Shown: in pieces, positions 10,742-19,265 of the stretch | How the letters are laid out: the number at the start of each line of letters is the position of its first letter | How positions within the stretch are numbered: position 1 is the first letter of the stretch | DNA from: Nocardiopsis sp. YSL2 | GTDB taxonomy: Bacteria > Actinomycetota > Actinomycetes > Streptosporangiales > Streptosporangiaceae | Length of the DNA stretch: 64,000 nucleotides | Direction: 5' to 3' | Assembly (NCBI RefSeq): GCF_030555055.1 | Contig: NZ_JAMOAO010000001.1 | Coordinates: 1,116,001-1,180,000 of the forward strand | Notes under the pieces: model-generated | The model's input: the letters and a program-made list of their open reading frames with translations, nothing else | Told to the model about the DNA's origin: nothing | The model's database searches: none | Position numbers and translations under genes: made by a program

Positions 10742-10792
10742 TACGGCACCCGCGCCCGTAGGCCACTCCCCACCCCGCACCAGGAGCACGCG

Positions 10793-11695
10793 ATGACCCA
10801 GCCCGCCACCGGCACCCTCGAGGTCCCCGGCGCCCGCATCCACTACGAGGTCCGCGGGAGCGGACCCCTGCTGCTGATGATCCCCGGCGGCCCGCAGGAC
10901 GCCGGTGTCCTGGCCGGACAGGCCCGGATCCTCGCCGACCGGTACACGACCGTCGCCTACGACCCGCGCGGCAACTCCCGCAGCACCCTGGACGGAGAGC
11001 CCGCCGACCAGAGCGTCGAGGTCCACGCCCAGGACGCCGCCCGCCTGGTGGCCGAGCTCGGCGGCGGACCGGCCCGGGTGTTCGGCACCAGCGGCGGCGC
11101 CCAGATCGGCCTCGCGCTCGCCGCTCTGCGGCCCGACCTCGTGGACACCGTCGTCGCGCACGAGCCGCCGTGCGTCCTGCTGTTGGACGACCCCTCCCAG
11201 GCCCTGGCCGAGGACCAGGAGGTCTACGACACCTACGTCCGCGACGGAGTCGAGGCCGGAATCGCCCGTTTCCTGGGGCTGCACGACCTGGACACCGGCA
11301 CCGGCCCCGCCGGAGAGGACACACCGGACGGCACGGCGCAGGAGGACTCCGGGCCCGCCCCGCAGTCCGCTGCCGCGGAGAACACCGTGGACGCCGAGGA
11401 CGCCGAGGATGCCGAGACCTTCGCCCGGGTGAGCCGGAACTTCGGCTACTTCCTCGGCCACGGCCTGCGTCCGCTCTCCCGCTACGTCCCCGACACCGCC
11501 ACCCTGCGCACGGGCGTGCCGCGCGTCGTGGTCGGCCTGGGCCGGGAGTCGGCCGGGCGCACCATCCACGACATCGGCCTGGCCCTGGCCGGGGCGCTCG
11601 CGACCGACCCGGTGGAGTTCCCCGGTGACCACGTCGGGTTCGAGTCCCACCCCGACGACTTCGCCGGCGCGCTGGACCGGGCCCTGCGCGGCTGA
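10793..11695 (+). CDS. Alpha/beta hydrolase with an acidic low-complexity insert
   Basis: A 300-residue hydrolase. The oxyanion region is MIPGGPQDAG, the nucleophile elbow GTSGGAQ (Ser about 102) and the catalytic His is in FPGDHVGF near the C-terminus. The usual acid after strand 7 is not obvious; the segment reads VVVGLGRESAG. Between about residues 170 and 208 lies an insert rich in Glu, Asp, Gly and Pro ending in EDAEDAEDAE, where the cap domain is expected. It is the second gene of the TetR-controlled unit with the VOC protein. Substrate unknown. Confidence 0.82.
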   Translation: MTQPATGTLEVPGARIHYEVRGSGPLLLMIPGGPQDAGVLAGQARILADRYTTVAYDPRGNSRSTLDGEPADQSVEVHAQDAARLVAELGGGPARVFGTSGGAQIGLALAALRPDLVDTVVAHEPPCVLLLDDPSQALAEDQEVYDTYVRDGVEAGIARFLGLHDLDTGTGPAGEDTPDGTAQEDSGPAPQSAAAENTVDAEDAEDAETFARVSRNFGYFLGHGLRPLSRYVPDTATLRTGVPRVVVGLGRESAGRTIHDIGLALAGALATDPVEFPGDHVGFESHPDDFAGALDRALRG

Positions 11696-11800
11696 GCGGG
11701 CCCGCCCCGGCCCGGGCGCCCGCGAACCGTCCGCGGTCCGGGGCGCTCCGGAACGCGTCTAACGTGGAGGTGGATTCACGACCACACAAGGAGGCCCGCC

Positions 11801-12205
11801 GTGCCGGAGGCGCACCACATGCGGATCGGTGAGGTCGCCGAGCGCACGGGGCTGTCCCTGCGTACGATCCGCTACTACGGCGAGGTCGCCCTGGTGGAGC
11901 CCTCCGCGCGCTCACGCGGCGGTTTCCGCCTGTACACCGAGTCGGACGTGGACCGCCTGCAGCTCATCAAGCGGATGAAGCCCCTCGGGTTCAGCCTGGA
12001 GGAGACCCGCGAGCTGTTGGAGAGCGTCGACCGGCTGAACTCGGCCACCACCGGCGAGGACGAGCGCGCCGCGCTGAGCGAGCGTTTGGACGCCGTCGAG
12101 GCCGACCTCGCCGAGCGCTGCTCGGCCCTGCGACGCCAGTTGGAGATGGCCGAGGAGTTCGCCGAGCGGCTGCGCCGCCAGCGCGCGCACCACGCCGCCG
12201 ACTGA
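11801..12205 (+). CDS. MerR-family transcriptional regulator
   Basis: A 134-residue regulator starting at a GTG preceded by AAGGAGG. The winged helix-turn-helix reads RIGEVAERTGLSLRTIRYY, then the wing with GGFRLYTESDVDRL, followed by a long antiparallel coiled coil (residues about 75-125) without the Cys residues of metal-sensing members. A ligand-binding domain is absent, so it probably senses through dimer contacts or a small effector. No divergent target lies beside it; it is convergent with the LPMO gene. Confidence 0.85.
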   Translation: MPEAHHMRIGEVAERTGLSLRTIRYYGEVALVEPSARSRGGFRLYTESDVDRLQLIKRMKPLGFSLEETRELLESVDRLNSATTGEDERAALSERLDAVEADLAERCSALRRQLEMAEEFAERLRRQRAHHAAD

Positions 12206-12249
12206 GGCCGGTGCGTTCGCGCACACTGATCGTGGAAGTGTCGGCCGCC

Positions 12250-12273
12250 GCGCCCGGCTGACCGGCCGGGCGC
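12250..12273. terminator. Hairpin terminator between merR-type and LPMO genes
   Basis: GCGCCCGGC (12250-12258) and GCCGGGCGC (12265-12273) form a perfect 9-bp stem with a 6-nt loop between two convergent genes. Confidence 0.6.
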
Positions 12274-12337
12274 CCGCCTGGAGGAGGGGCGGGGCCCGGC
12301 CGGCGTTCAGGGGTGGCGTGTGCGGTCCGAAGGCGAC

Positions 12338-13009
12338 TCAGCCGAAGTCGACGTCACTGCACAGGTAGTAGTTCTGGTCCATGTGGGACGCCTTCCACAC
12401 GGTGAACACGACGTGGTGTCCGGTCCGGCCGGTGGTGCTGACGTCGATGTAGATGTCGTTGGCGGGGGCGTGGTATCCGGGCGTCTCGACCAGTTCCAGG
12501 TCGTCCCAGCCCAGCGGCTCCGTGGCGGGATCGAAGCCCTCCTCGGTCACGTACACCAGGAAGTAGTCGGCGCCGTGCGAGGCCTGGTCGTACAGGTGGA
12601 GCGTGAAGTCGTCGTCCACCGGCGTGGTCCGCCAGGGGCCGACGGCGTCCAGGGAGTCGTAGCGGCCGCCCTCGGTGTTGCCACCGCTGCACAGGGTGCC
12701 GTCGGGCACGTGGCCCTGGTGGTCGCCACCGACCTCGTTGCGGTAGAGCCCGTTCCAGTTCCACATGGCGTTGGGGTTGTCCTGCCACGCCTGAGCGCAC
12801 ATGGGGTCGTCCTGCTCCATGTCCGGGTTCAGGTGGTCGTCGCCCCAGCGCTCCCAGCAACCGTAGTTGCGGCTCGCGGGGTCGACGATCGAACCGTGCG
12901 CCGAGGCGGGTGCGGCCAGTGCGGTGAGGCCGAGCAGAGGCACGGAGGCCAGCACGAGCACGCGGGCCGCCCGGCGGGAGTGTCCTGCCGTGTCGTCGTT
13001 GGTGTGCAT
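12338..13009 (-). CDS. Secreted AA10 lytic polysaccharide monooxygenase
   Basis: A 223-residue copper enzyme that oxidatively cleaves crystalline polysaccharide outside the cell. The signal peptide (residues 1-37, ending APASA) leaves His38 as mature N-terminus, the first ligand of the copper histidine brace; the second ligand is His145 in DQASHGADYF. The axial aromatic is expected in the C-terminal NYYLCSDVDFG. The ASRNYGCWERWGDDHLNP and GTLCSGGNTEGGRYDSLDAVGPW blocks closely resemble the Streptomyces coelicolor ScLPMO10B type, which acts on cellulose and chitin. There is no carbohydrate-binding module. GGAG precedes the ATG at 13009. A CelR-type operator lies 42 bp upstream, and the divergent neighbour is a GH6 cellulase. 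Confidence 0.95.
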   Translation of the reverse strand: MHTNDDTAGHSRRAARVLVLASVPLLGLTALAAPASAHGSIVDPASRNYGCWERWGDDHLNPDMEQDDPMCAQAWQDNPNAMWNWNGLYRNEVGGDHQGHVPDGTLCSGGNTEGGRYDSLDAVGPWRTTPVDDDFTLHLYDQASHGADYFLVYVTEEGFDPATEPLGWDDLELVETPGYHAPANDIYIDVSTTGRTGHHVVFTVWKASHMDQNYYLCSDVDFG

Positions 13010-13050
13010 GTCGTTCTCCAAGCGTCTCGGCTTGTGGCAGCCGAGCCGAG

Positions 13051-13064
13051 TGGGAGCGCTCCCG
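13051..13064. promoter_or_regulatory. CelR/CebR-type operator of the LPMO gene
   Basis: TGGGAGCGCTCCCG matches the 14-bp cellulose-regulon operator TGGGAGCGCTCCCA at 13 positions. In Thermobifida (CelR) and Streptomyces (CebR) this site is bound by a LacI-family repressor released by cellobiose. Confidence 0.88.
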
Positions 13065-13346
13065 AAGCTCTGGTTACCCACGTCACACTCACCCAAACCA
13101 GCGACGGGAACGCGGCCGCGCGGCACCCCGGCCCCGACCGCCCGCGGACCCTGCCCGTGCGCCGTCCCGACGAGGCCGGCGGCGACCGGCGCCGGGCGGC
13201 GGACCCGCGGTCGAGCACGCGGGTCCGCTGGCGCCGTTCCGGGCCGCCGCGGCCGCGGCGGGGGCTCCCGGTGCCGTCCGCTCGGCGGCCGATCGACTCT
13301 GCCGGAGAACTCGCAATTCCTCCGTTGACCTGCGAGTAAAGTACGC

Positions 13347-13355
13347 GGGAGCGCT
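13347..13355. promoter_or_regulatory. Degenerate third CelR-like half-site
   Basis: GGGAGCGCT is one full half plus centre of the operator; the other arm reads GGT instead of CCC. It may be an eroded or auxiliary site, or chance. Confidence 0.25.
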
Positions 13356-13525
13356 GGTGGGCGCCATCGGGGAGGACACGAGTTCGTGCTTTAGTATTTA
13401 CACTCAACAAAACCGGCGTTACTGTTCGTTGAGCGCCTCGGGCTGACGGCCCCCACATGCCGGGCCCGACTGACACCACGGTGTCCACTATCCCCATATC
13501 CCCTATGCCCCCCGCTGACCGCCGA

Positions 13526-13541
13526 TTGGGAGCGCTCCCAA
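13526..13541. promoter_or_regulatory. CelR/CebR-type operator of the cellulase gene
   Basis: TTGGGAGCGCTCCCAA is a perfect 16-bp palindrome containing the exact 14-bp CelR/CebR consensus. It lies about 140 bp before the cellulase start, leaving a long leader with an AT-richer segment. Confidence 0.92.
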
Positions 13542-13683
13542 CCTCCCTTTCCTTTTCGGCCCGGCCCCACCCGGGCATTCAAACCATTCACCATTCGACA
13601 CCATCCCTTCCCTGTCATCGAGACAACTGCATAAGCCACTCTGAACGCTCCTCCTGACCCCCCTTCAACAGGAAGTAGAAGAG

Positions 13684-15441
13684 ATGAGCACCATCCCGCG
13701 CGCCGCGGATCCCCGTGCGCGGACACGGCGCGGCCTCGCCGCCGCGTCCGCCCTTGTCCTCGGCACGACCCTGGCCATGGCCACCCCCTCCGCCGCCTCC
13801 GCGGCCACCGGCTGTGAGGTCGACTATCAGGTCAACGACTGGGGTTCCGGCTTCACCGCCTCCGTAGAGATCACCAACCTGGGCGACCCCGTCAACGGGT
13901 GGACCCTGGGCTGGGAGTACGCGGGCAACCAACAGATCTCCAGTATCTGGAACGGCAGCCACACGCAGAACGGCCAGTCGGTCGAGGTGACCGACGGCGG
14001 GCACAACGCCTCCATCGCCACGGACGGAACGGTCTCCTTCGGTTTCAACGCCTCCTACTCCGGCAGCAACGACGCCCCGACCGAGTTCACGCTCAACGGC
14101 GTCGTGTGCGAGGGCTCCGTCGACCCCGGGCCGGACCCGGACCCCGACCCGGACCCGGACCCCGAGCCCGGTGAGCGCGTCGACAACCCCTACGTGGGCG
14201 CCGACGTCTACAACAACCCGATCTGGGCCGAGAACGCCCGATCCGAGCCCGGCGGCGAGGCCATCGCCGACCAGCCCACCGGCGTGTGGATGGACCGCAT
14301 CGGCGCCATCGAGGGCAACGACAGCCCCACCACCGGCAGCATGGGCCTGCGCGACCACCTCGACGAGGCCGTCGACCAGGCCGGCGGCGAGCCGTTCGTG
14401 TTCCAGGTCGTCATCTACAACCTGCCCGGCCGCGACTGCGCCGCGCTGGCCTCCAACGGTGAGCTCGGGCCGGACGAGATCGACCGGTACAAGAACGAGT
14501 ACATCGACCCGATCGCCGAGATCCTCGCCGACCCGGCCTACGCCGACCTGCGGATCGTCACCACGATCGAGATCGACTCGCTGCCGAACCTCGTCACCAA
14601 CGTCTCCCCGCGTGAGACCGCCACGCCCGAGTGCGACGAGATGCTCGCCAACGGCAACTACGTCGAAGGCGTGGGCTACGCCCTGAACGCGCTCGGCGCG
14701 ATCGACAACGTCTACAACTACATCGACGCCGGCCACCACGGCTGGATCGGCTGGGAGGACAACCTCGCCGCCTCCGCCGAGATCTTCGCCGAGGCCGCCA
14801 ACACCGCCGGTGCCACCCCCGACGACGTGCACGGCTTCATCGCCAACACCGCCAACTACTCCGCGCTGAAGGAGGAGAACTTCGCGATCGGCGAGACCAT
14901 CGCCGGCACCCCCGTGCGGCAGTCCACCTGGGTCGACTGGAACCAGTACGTCGACGAGCTGACCTTCGCCCAGGGCCTGCGCGACATGATGGTCTCCGAC
15001 CACGGGTTCGACCCGAACCTGGGCATGCTGATCGACACCTCCCGCAACGGCTGGGGCGGGCCCGACCGGCCCACCGGTCCCGGCCCGGAGACCGACGTGG
15101 ACGCCTACGTGGACGGCGGGCGCTACGACCGCCGCCTCCAGGCCGGCAACTGGTGCAACCAGTCCGGTGCCGGGCTGGGCGAGCGGCCCACGGCCGCTCC
15201 CGAACCGGGCATCGACGCCTACGTGTGGATGAAGCCCCCGGGTGAGTCCGACGGCTCCAGCGAGGAGATCCCCAACGACGAGGGCAAGGGGTTCGACCGC
15301 ATGTGCGACCCCACCTATGAGGGCAACCCCCGCAACAACTTCAACATGAGCGGCGCCCTGCCGGACGCCCCCGTCGCCGGACACTGGTTCTCCGCGCAGT
15401 TCCAGGAGCTGCTGGCCAACGCCCACCCGCCCGTGAACTGA
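13684..15441 (+). CDS. cel6B: Secreted GH6 exocellulase with N-terminal CBM2 (Cel6B-like)
   Basis: A 585-residue cellobiohydrolase that releases cellobiose from non-reducing cellulose ends. Order: signal peptide (1-40, twin basic then TPSAASA), family 2 cellulose-binding module (about 44-142, with the terminal Cys pair and surface Trp residues), an Asp-Pro repeat linker (about 145-165), then the GH6 catalytic domain. Catalytic-centre residues by family position are Asp251 in PGRDCAAL, the general acid Asp298 in TIEIDSLPNL and Asp523 in KPPGESDG. Domain order and length match Thermobifida fusca Cel6B rather than Cel6A, which has its module at the C-terminus. AGGAAG precedes the ATG. Likely induced by cellobiose through the CelR-type operator upstream and acting with the neighbouring LPMO. 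Confidence 0.95.
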   Translation: MSTIPRAADPRARTRRGLAAASALVLGTTLAMATPSAASAATGCEVDYQVNDWGSGFTASVEITNLGDPVNGWTLGWEYAGNQQISSIWNGSHTQNGQSVEVTDGGHNASIATDGTVSFGFNASYSGSNDAPTEFTLNGVVCEGSVDPGPDPDPDPDPDPEPGERVDNPYVGADVYNNPIWAENARSEPGGEAIADQPTGVWMDRIGAIEGNDSPTTGSMGLRDHLDEAVDQAGGEPFVFQVVIYNLPGRDCAALASNGELGPDEIDRYKNEYIDPIAEILADPAYADLRIVTTIEIDSLPNLVTNVSPRETATPECDEMLANGNYVEGVGYALNALGAIDNVYNYIDAGHHGWIGWEDNLAASAEIFAEAANTAGATPDDVHGFIANTANYSALKEENFAIGETIAGTPVRQSTWVDWNQYVDELTFAQGLRDMMVSDHGFDPNLGMLIDTSRNGWGGPDRPTGPGPETDVDAYVDGGRYDRRLQAGNWCNQSGAGLGERPTAAPEPGIDAYVWMKPPGESDGSSEEIPNDEGKGFDRMCDPTYEGNPRNNFNMSGALPDAPVAGHWFSAQFQELLANAHPPVN

Positions 15442-15487
15442 CCCTCCGACCCACGACACCGCACACCCGGTGCGCGCACCGGGACAG

Positions 15488-15518
15488 GGCGCCCGTCCAC
15501 CACGCGTGGGCGGGCGCC
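15488..15518 (+). terminator. Terminator of the cellulase gene
   Basis: GGCGCCCGTCCAC (15488-15500) pairs with GTGGGCGGGCGCC (15506-15518), a 13-bp stem with one G-T wobble and a 5-nt loop, 47 bp after the stop codon. Confidence 0.7.
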
Positions 15519-15566
15519 CGCCGTGTGCCCGGACCGGGTGCCCGGACCGTGTGCCCGAACACGAGT

Positions 15567-15588
15567 GTGCGGACCCGCGGGTCCGCAC
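15567..15588. repeat. Perfect 22-bp palindrome
   Basis: The 22 bases, beginning GTGCGGACCC, are their own reverse complement. The palindrome lies between the cellulase terminator and the SDR gene, 103 bp before the latter. With no loop it is a poor terminator and could be an operator or a second stem. Confidence 0.6.
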
Positions 15589-15690
15589 CCGGGACGCGGA
15601 CCCGGGGCTCCACCCTGACCGGGCGGGGAGTATGACTGGTGTCTCCGGCCCTACCGGCCGGTACAGCCCCCGCCCCGGCAGGAGAGCCCC

Positions 15691-16494
15691 ATGACGGACC
15701 AGACCACCAGGACCGCGCTCGTGACGGGCGCGTCGTCGGGCATCGGCGCCGCCGTCGCCGCCGCCCTCGTCGACCGCGGCTACCGCGTGTACGGCACCAG
15801 CCGCCGACCCGAGTCGGTCGCCGACCCCGTCCCCGGAGTGACGTATCTGGCCCTGGACCTGACCGACGAGGCGTCGGTCCTGGCGTGCGCGGAGGCCGCG
15901 GGCGCGGTGGACGTCCTGGTCAACAATGCCGGCGAGAGCCAGAACGGCCCCCTGGAGGAGCTGCCGCCCGAGGCCGTCGAGCGGCTGTTCCGCACCAACG
16001 TGTTCGGCGCGGTGCGCCTGGCCCAGCTGCTGCTGCCGGGCATGCGCGACCGCCGGTACGGGCGCGTGGTGATGATCGGGTCCATGCTGGCCAGCTTCCC
16101 GCTCGCCTACCGCTCCTCCTACGTGGCGTCCAAGGCCGCGATGAAGGGGTTCGCCGACGCCCTGCGCCGCGAGGTCTCTCCCTACGGTGTGGGAGTGACG
16201 ACCGTGGAGCCGGGCTCGATCAACACCGGCATCAGCGAGCGCCGCACACAGTACATCCGCCAGGACTCACCGTTCGCCGCCGAGTACCGCACCATGCTCG
16301 CCGCGCTCAACGCCAACGAGGCCAAGGGCGTCTCCGCCCGGACCGTGGCCACCACGGTCGTGCGCGCGATCGAGGCCCGTCGGCCCCGGCCGCTGTACGC
16401 GGTGGGCAGCAACGCCCCCCTGGTGTTCGCGCTGCGCCGGCTCCTGCCCCGGTCGCTCGTCCTGCGCGTGGTCGCCCGCAGGCACGGGTTGTAG
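15691..16494 (+). CDS. Short-chain dehydrogenase/reductase
   Basis: A 267-residue classical SDR. The cofactor loop is [14 protein letters not shown], the NNAG motif is present, and the catalytic Ser (IGSMLAS) and YxxxK (YVASKAAMK) are intact. The Arg-containing TSRRPES after strand 2 suggests NADP(H). The C-terminal 40 residues are basic and hydrophobic, as in SDRs that touch membranes or act on lipophilic substrates. Start ATG at 15691 follows GGCAGGAGAGCCCC. No operon partner; substrate unknown. Confidence 0.9.
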   Translation: MTDQTTRTALVTGASSGIGAAVAAALVDRGYRVYGTSRRPESVADPVPGVTYLALDLTDEASVLACAEAAGAVDVLVNNAGESQNGPLEELPPEAVERLFRTNVFGAVRLAQLLLPGMRDRRYGRVVMIGSMLASFPLAYRSSYVASKAAMKGFADALRREVSPYGVGVTTVEPGSINTGISERRTQYIRQDSPFAAEYRTMLAALNANEAKGVSARTVATTVVRAIEARRPRPLYAVGSNAPLVFALRRLLPRSLVLRVVARRHGL

Positions 16495-16579
16495 GGCGCC
16501 TCGCCGGGTGCGGGTTCCCCGGTCGGGCCGGAGCGCTCGGGCAGGATGTGGGTCCCACCGACACCGACCGGGAGAACTC

Positions 16580-17020
16580 GTGAAGCAACAGGTCCACTTC
16601 GTCACGCTCGCCACCGCCGATCTGGACGCCGCCCGCGGCTTCTACCGGGACGGTCTCGGGTGGGAGCCCCTCCTCGACGTACCCGGGGAGATCATCTTCT
16701 TCCAGATCGCCCCCGGCCTGCTGCTGGGCCTGTTCGACGCCGAGAAGTTCGACCGCGACCTGGGCGGGCACGCCGGGGTCACCGGCACGAGCGGGGCCTC
16801 AGGGGTGACGCTGGCGCACAACGTCGAGGACCGCGCGGGGGTGGCGGCCACCGTCCGGGCGATGGTCGACGCGGGAGGGAGCGTCCTCAAGGAACCGCAG
16901 GAGGGCGAGTTCGGCGGCGTCTTCCACGCACACGTCAAGGACCCCAACGGGGTCGTGTGGGAGATCGCGCACAACCCCGGATGGCGGGTGGACGAGGACG
17001 GAAACGTCACCCTGGGCTGA
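16580..17020 (+). CDS. VOC-superfamily protein
   Basis: A 146-residue glyoxalase-fold protein from the GTG at 16580, with GGAG seven bases upstream. The first unit is [23 protein letters not shown] and the last reads [21 protein letters not shown]; the terminal Glu (VWEIAH) keeps the fold's usual metal-ligand position, and a His lies in the first strand. It is therefore more likely than the VOC protein at 10376 to bind a metal. The long ORF starting at 16508 in the same frame is not credible upstream of 16580. Confidence 0.85.
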   Translation: MKQQVHFVTLATADLDAARGFYRDGLGWEPLLDVPGEIIFFQIAPGLLLGLFDAEKFDRDLGGHAGVTGTSGASGVTLAHNVEDRAGVAATVRAMVDAGGSVLKEPQEGEFGGVFHAHVKDPNGVVWEIAHNPGWRVDEDGNVTLG

Positions 17021-17144
17021 CACCCGCCCCCGCTCGGCCCCCGCCCGGCCCCCGCCGGTCCGGATCCGGCCGGTCGGGTGGGACCGGAGACCGGGCCTGG
17101 CCTAGGTTGGGCGTGAGTTCGAAGACAACGGTGAGAGGTGCCGC

Positions 17145-17516
17145 GTGAGCAGCGTCGTCAAGTTCAACGTCCTGACCGTCCCCGAGGGGGCCGGGGCCAC
17201 CCTGGAGGAGCGCTTCGCCAAGCGCGCCGGGCTGGTGGAGAACCAGCCGGGATTCGAGGAGTTCCAGCTGTTGCGGCCGGTCGAGGGCACCGACAAGTAC
17301 CTCGTGTACACCCGGTGGCGGTCCGAGGAGGACTTCCAGAACTGGGTCAACGGCCAGGCCTTCCAGCACGGCCACGCGCAGGCCGCGAAGGAGGCCCAGG
17401 AGGAGGGCCGCACGGGTCACGGGCACGGGCACGGCCACGGGCACGGCGGTCCGGCCGCGACCGGCAGCGAGCTGTGGGGGTTCGAGGTCATCCAGCACGT
17501 CAAGGCCGGCTCCTAG
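17145..17516 (+). CDS. MhuD-like haem-degrading monooxygenase with a His-Gly insert
   Basis: A 123-residue ferredoxin-fold (ABM/IsdG) protein. It aligns along almost its whole length with mycobacterial MhuD, which opens haem to mycobilin and frees iron: VPEGAGATLEERFAKRA, VENQPGFEEFQLLRPV and the C-terminal ATGSELWGFEV correspond. Asn8 and Trp67 match MhuD Asn7 and Trp66; the axial-ligand region reads FQHGHAQ, so His75 or His77 is the candidate ligand, one residue off the strict alignment. MhuD has a short loop after this; here it is lengthened and contains GHGHGHGHGHGG (91-102). Start GTG at 17145 follows GAGAGG. Cytoplasmic iron acquisition from haem is inferred. Confidence 0.85.
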   Translation: MSSVVKFNVLTVPEGAGATLEERFAKRAGLVENQPGFEEFQLLRPVEGTDKYLVYTRWRSEEDFQNWVNGQAFQHGHAQAAKEAQEEGRTGHGHGHGHGHGGPAATGSELWGFEVIQHVKAGS

Positions 17517-17831
17517 CCGGGGCCCGACGGGCGTCGGAGGAACGGGGACGGCCGGATACCCCGGCGCCCGTGCGAGCCGCCGCGGGGCACGGGTGGGGCG
17601 GACGCGGTCCGGGCACCGCCGCAGGTCCGGAGCAACCGGGGGCTCTCCCGCCTCCGGACACCGATGACGGCCGAGCGCACGGGGTGGCCCGGCCCTCTCC
17701 TCTCCCCTGGATCTCTCAAGGGGCGCGTGTCGGTCACGTGGCACGTGTCGGTCGCTCTTCACATGGGACGATCCCAGGACCGGGTCACCCGCGTACAGGA
17801 CACCCCGCCGAAGGAGCGAGGATGGGGGGTC
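17517..17831. other. Intergenic region before benE-like gene
   Basis: 315 bp with no credible gene. It contains CGTGTCGGTC twice (17726-17735 and 17744-17753), 18 bp apart on the same strand, which could be a regulator site for the downstream transporter. AAGGAG at about 17811 precedes the start codon. Confidence 0.35.
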
Positions 17832-19094
17832 ATGAGAGCCCTCGTCCGCTTCGTCCGTCTCGCGGCCCCCGTACCCGCCGTCGCCGCCGGCCTGATCGCC
17901 GTGCTGGTCGGCACGACCAGCTCGATCGCGATCGTGTTCGCAGCCGCCGAGGCCGCCGGGGCGACACCCGGACAGACCGCCTCGTGGGTCCTGGCTCTGT
18001 GCGTGGGCATGGCCGTCACCTGCGTGGGCCTGTCGCTGCGCTACCGCGCACCGGTGGTGACCGCCTGGTCCACGCCCGGCGCCGCGCTGCTCGCGGTCGG
18101 TCTGGACGGCGTCACGATGCCGCAGGCGATCGGCGCGTTCCTGTTCTCGGCTGCGCTGATCACGTTGAGCGGTGTGACCGGGTGGTTCGAGAAGGTCATG
18201 GACCGGGTGCCGGTGCCACTGGCGGCGGGGCTGCTCGCGGGGGTCCTGCTCCAGTTCGGCCTGGGCCTGTTCACCAGCATGGAGGGCGACTTCACCGTCG
18301 TCGCCGCGATGTTCGCGGTGTACCTGGTGTGCCGACGGTGGCTCGCCCGCTACGCGGTCCTGCTGGCGCTGGTGGCGGGCGGTGCGGTGGCGACCGTGAA
18401 CGGCACCCTGGACCTGGGCGAGGTGACGCCCGCGCTGGCCCGGCCGGTGTTCGTGGCACCGGAGTTCTCCTGGCAGGTGATGGTGAGCGTGGGGGTGCCC
18501 CTGTTCGTGGTCACCATGGCCTCGCAGAACCTGCCCGGTGTGGCGGTGCTGCGGGGCGACGGCTACCGGGTGCCCATCTCCCCCGTGCTGGGCTGGACCG
18601 GGGCGACCAACATGCTGCTCGCGCCGTTCGGCTGCTACGGGCTCAACCTGGCCGCGATCACGGCGGCGATCTGCACCGGGGCGCAGGCGCACCCGGACCG
18701 CGAGCGCCGGTTCACGGCCGGGGTGTGGGCCGGGATCTTCTACCTGTGCGTGGGCGTCTTCGGCGCCACGGTCGCCTCGCTCCTGGCCGCGCTGCCGACG
18801 ACGCTGATCCTGGCGATCGCGGGCCTGGGACTGCTCGGCACGATCGGGGGTTCGCTGGCCTCGGCGCTGGGCGACGAGCGGTCCCGGGAGGCGGCCGTGG
18901 TGACCTTCCTGGCGACCGCGTCGGGGTTCACGCTGCTCGGGGTGGGGTCGGCCTTCTGGGGGCTGATCGCCGGTGTGCTGACCCTGCTGGTCACGGGGGT
19001 CTGGCGCCGTTCACGCGTCACGGGCCAGGCCGGATCCGACCCGGGCTCGGACTCCGAACAGGCGGGCGGACATGCCGACGCAAGGGCCGGGTGA
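17832..19094 (+). CDS. benE: Benzoate/H+ symporter family (BenE) transporter
   Basis: A 420-residue inner-membrane protein with about 12 hydrophobic segments. Family motifs include AAPVPAVAAGLIAVLVG in TM1, WSTPGAALLA, and VTMASQNLPGVAVLRG followed by NMLLAPFGCYGLNLAAITAAICTG, the BenE signature region. Members import benzoate or related aromatic acids with protons. The C-terminal tail is hydrophilic. The start at ATG 17832 has GGGGGG immediately before it; the upstream extension in the same frame is not hydrophobic and is rejected. No ben/cat catabolic genes are nearby, so the natural substrate is uncertain. Confidence 0.85.
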   Translation: MRALVRFVRLAAPVPAVAAGLIAVLVGTTSSIAIVFAAAEAAGATPGQTASWVLALCVGMAVTCVGLSLRYRAPVVTAWSTPGAALLAVGLDGVTMPQAIGAFLFSAALITLSGVTGWFEKVMDRVPVPLAAGLLAGVLLQFGLGLFTSMEGDFTVVAAMFAVYLVCRRWLARYAVLLALVAGGAVATVNGTLDLGEVTPALARPVFVAPEFSWQVMVSVGVPLFVVTMASQNLPGVAVLRGDGYRVPISPVLGWTGATNMLLAPFGCYGLNLAAITAAICTGAQAHPDRERRFTAGVWAGIFYLCVGVFGATVASLLAALPTTLILAIAGLGLLGTIGGSLASALGDERSREAAVVTFLATASGFTLLGVGSAFWGLIAGVLTLLVTGVWRRSRVTGQAGSDPGSDSEQAGGHADARAG

Positions 19095-19265
19095 GAACGG
19101 ACACGTCGGGCATCGGCGCCGCACGGGCCGCGAGCGTGGAGGCGGGAGCGCCGGACGTGGATGATGGGAGGGACTGGGGTCCACTGACCCGTTCGTGCCG
19201 GGGCGACACCTCCGGCACCGGTCGCACCTGATGTCCGACATGCCCGTAGCGGCGAGGGAGGCCCC

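Noticed and set aside
13615..15588. 657-codon open frame antisense to the cellulase
   Set aside because: Glycine/valine-rich shadow of a clearly recognised GH6 gene; no domain.
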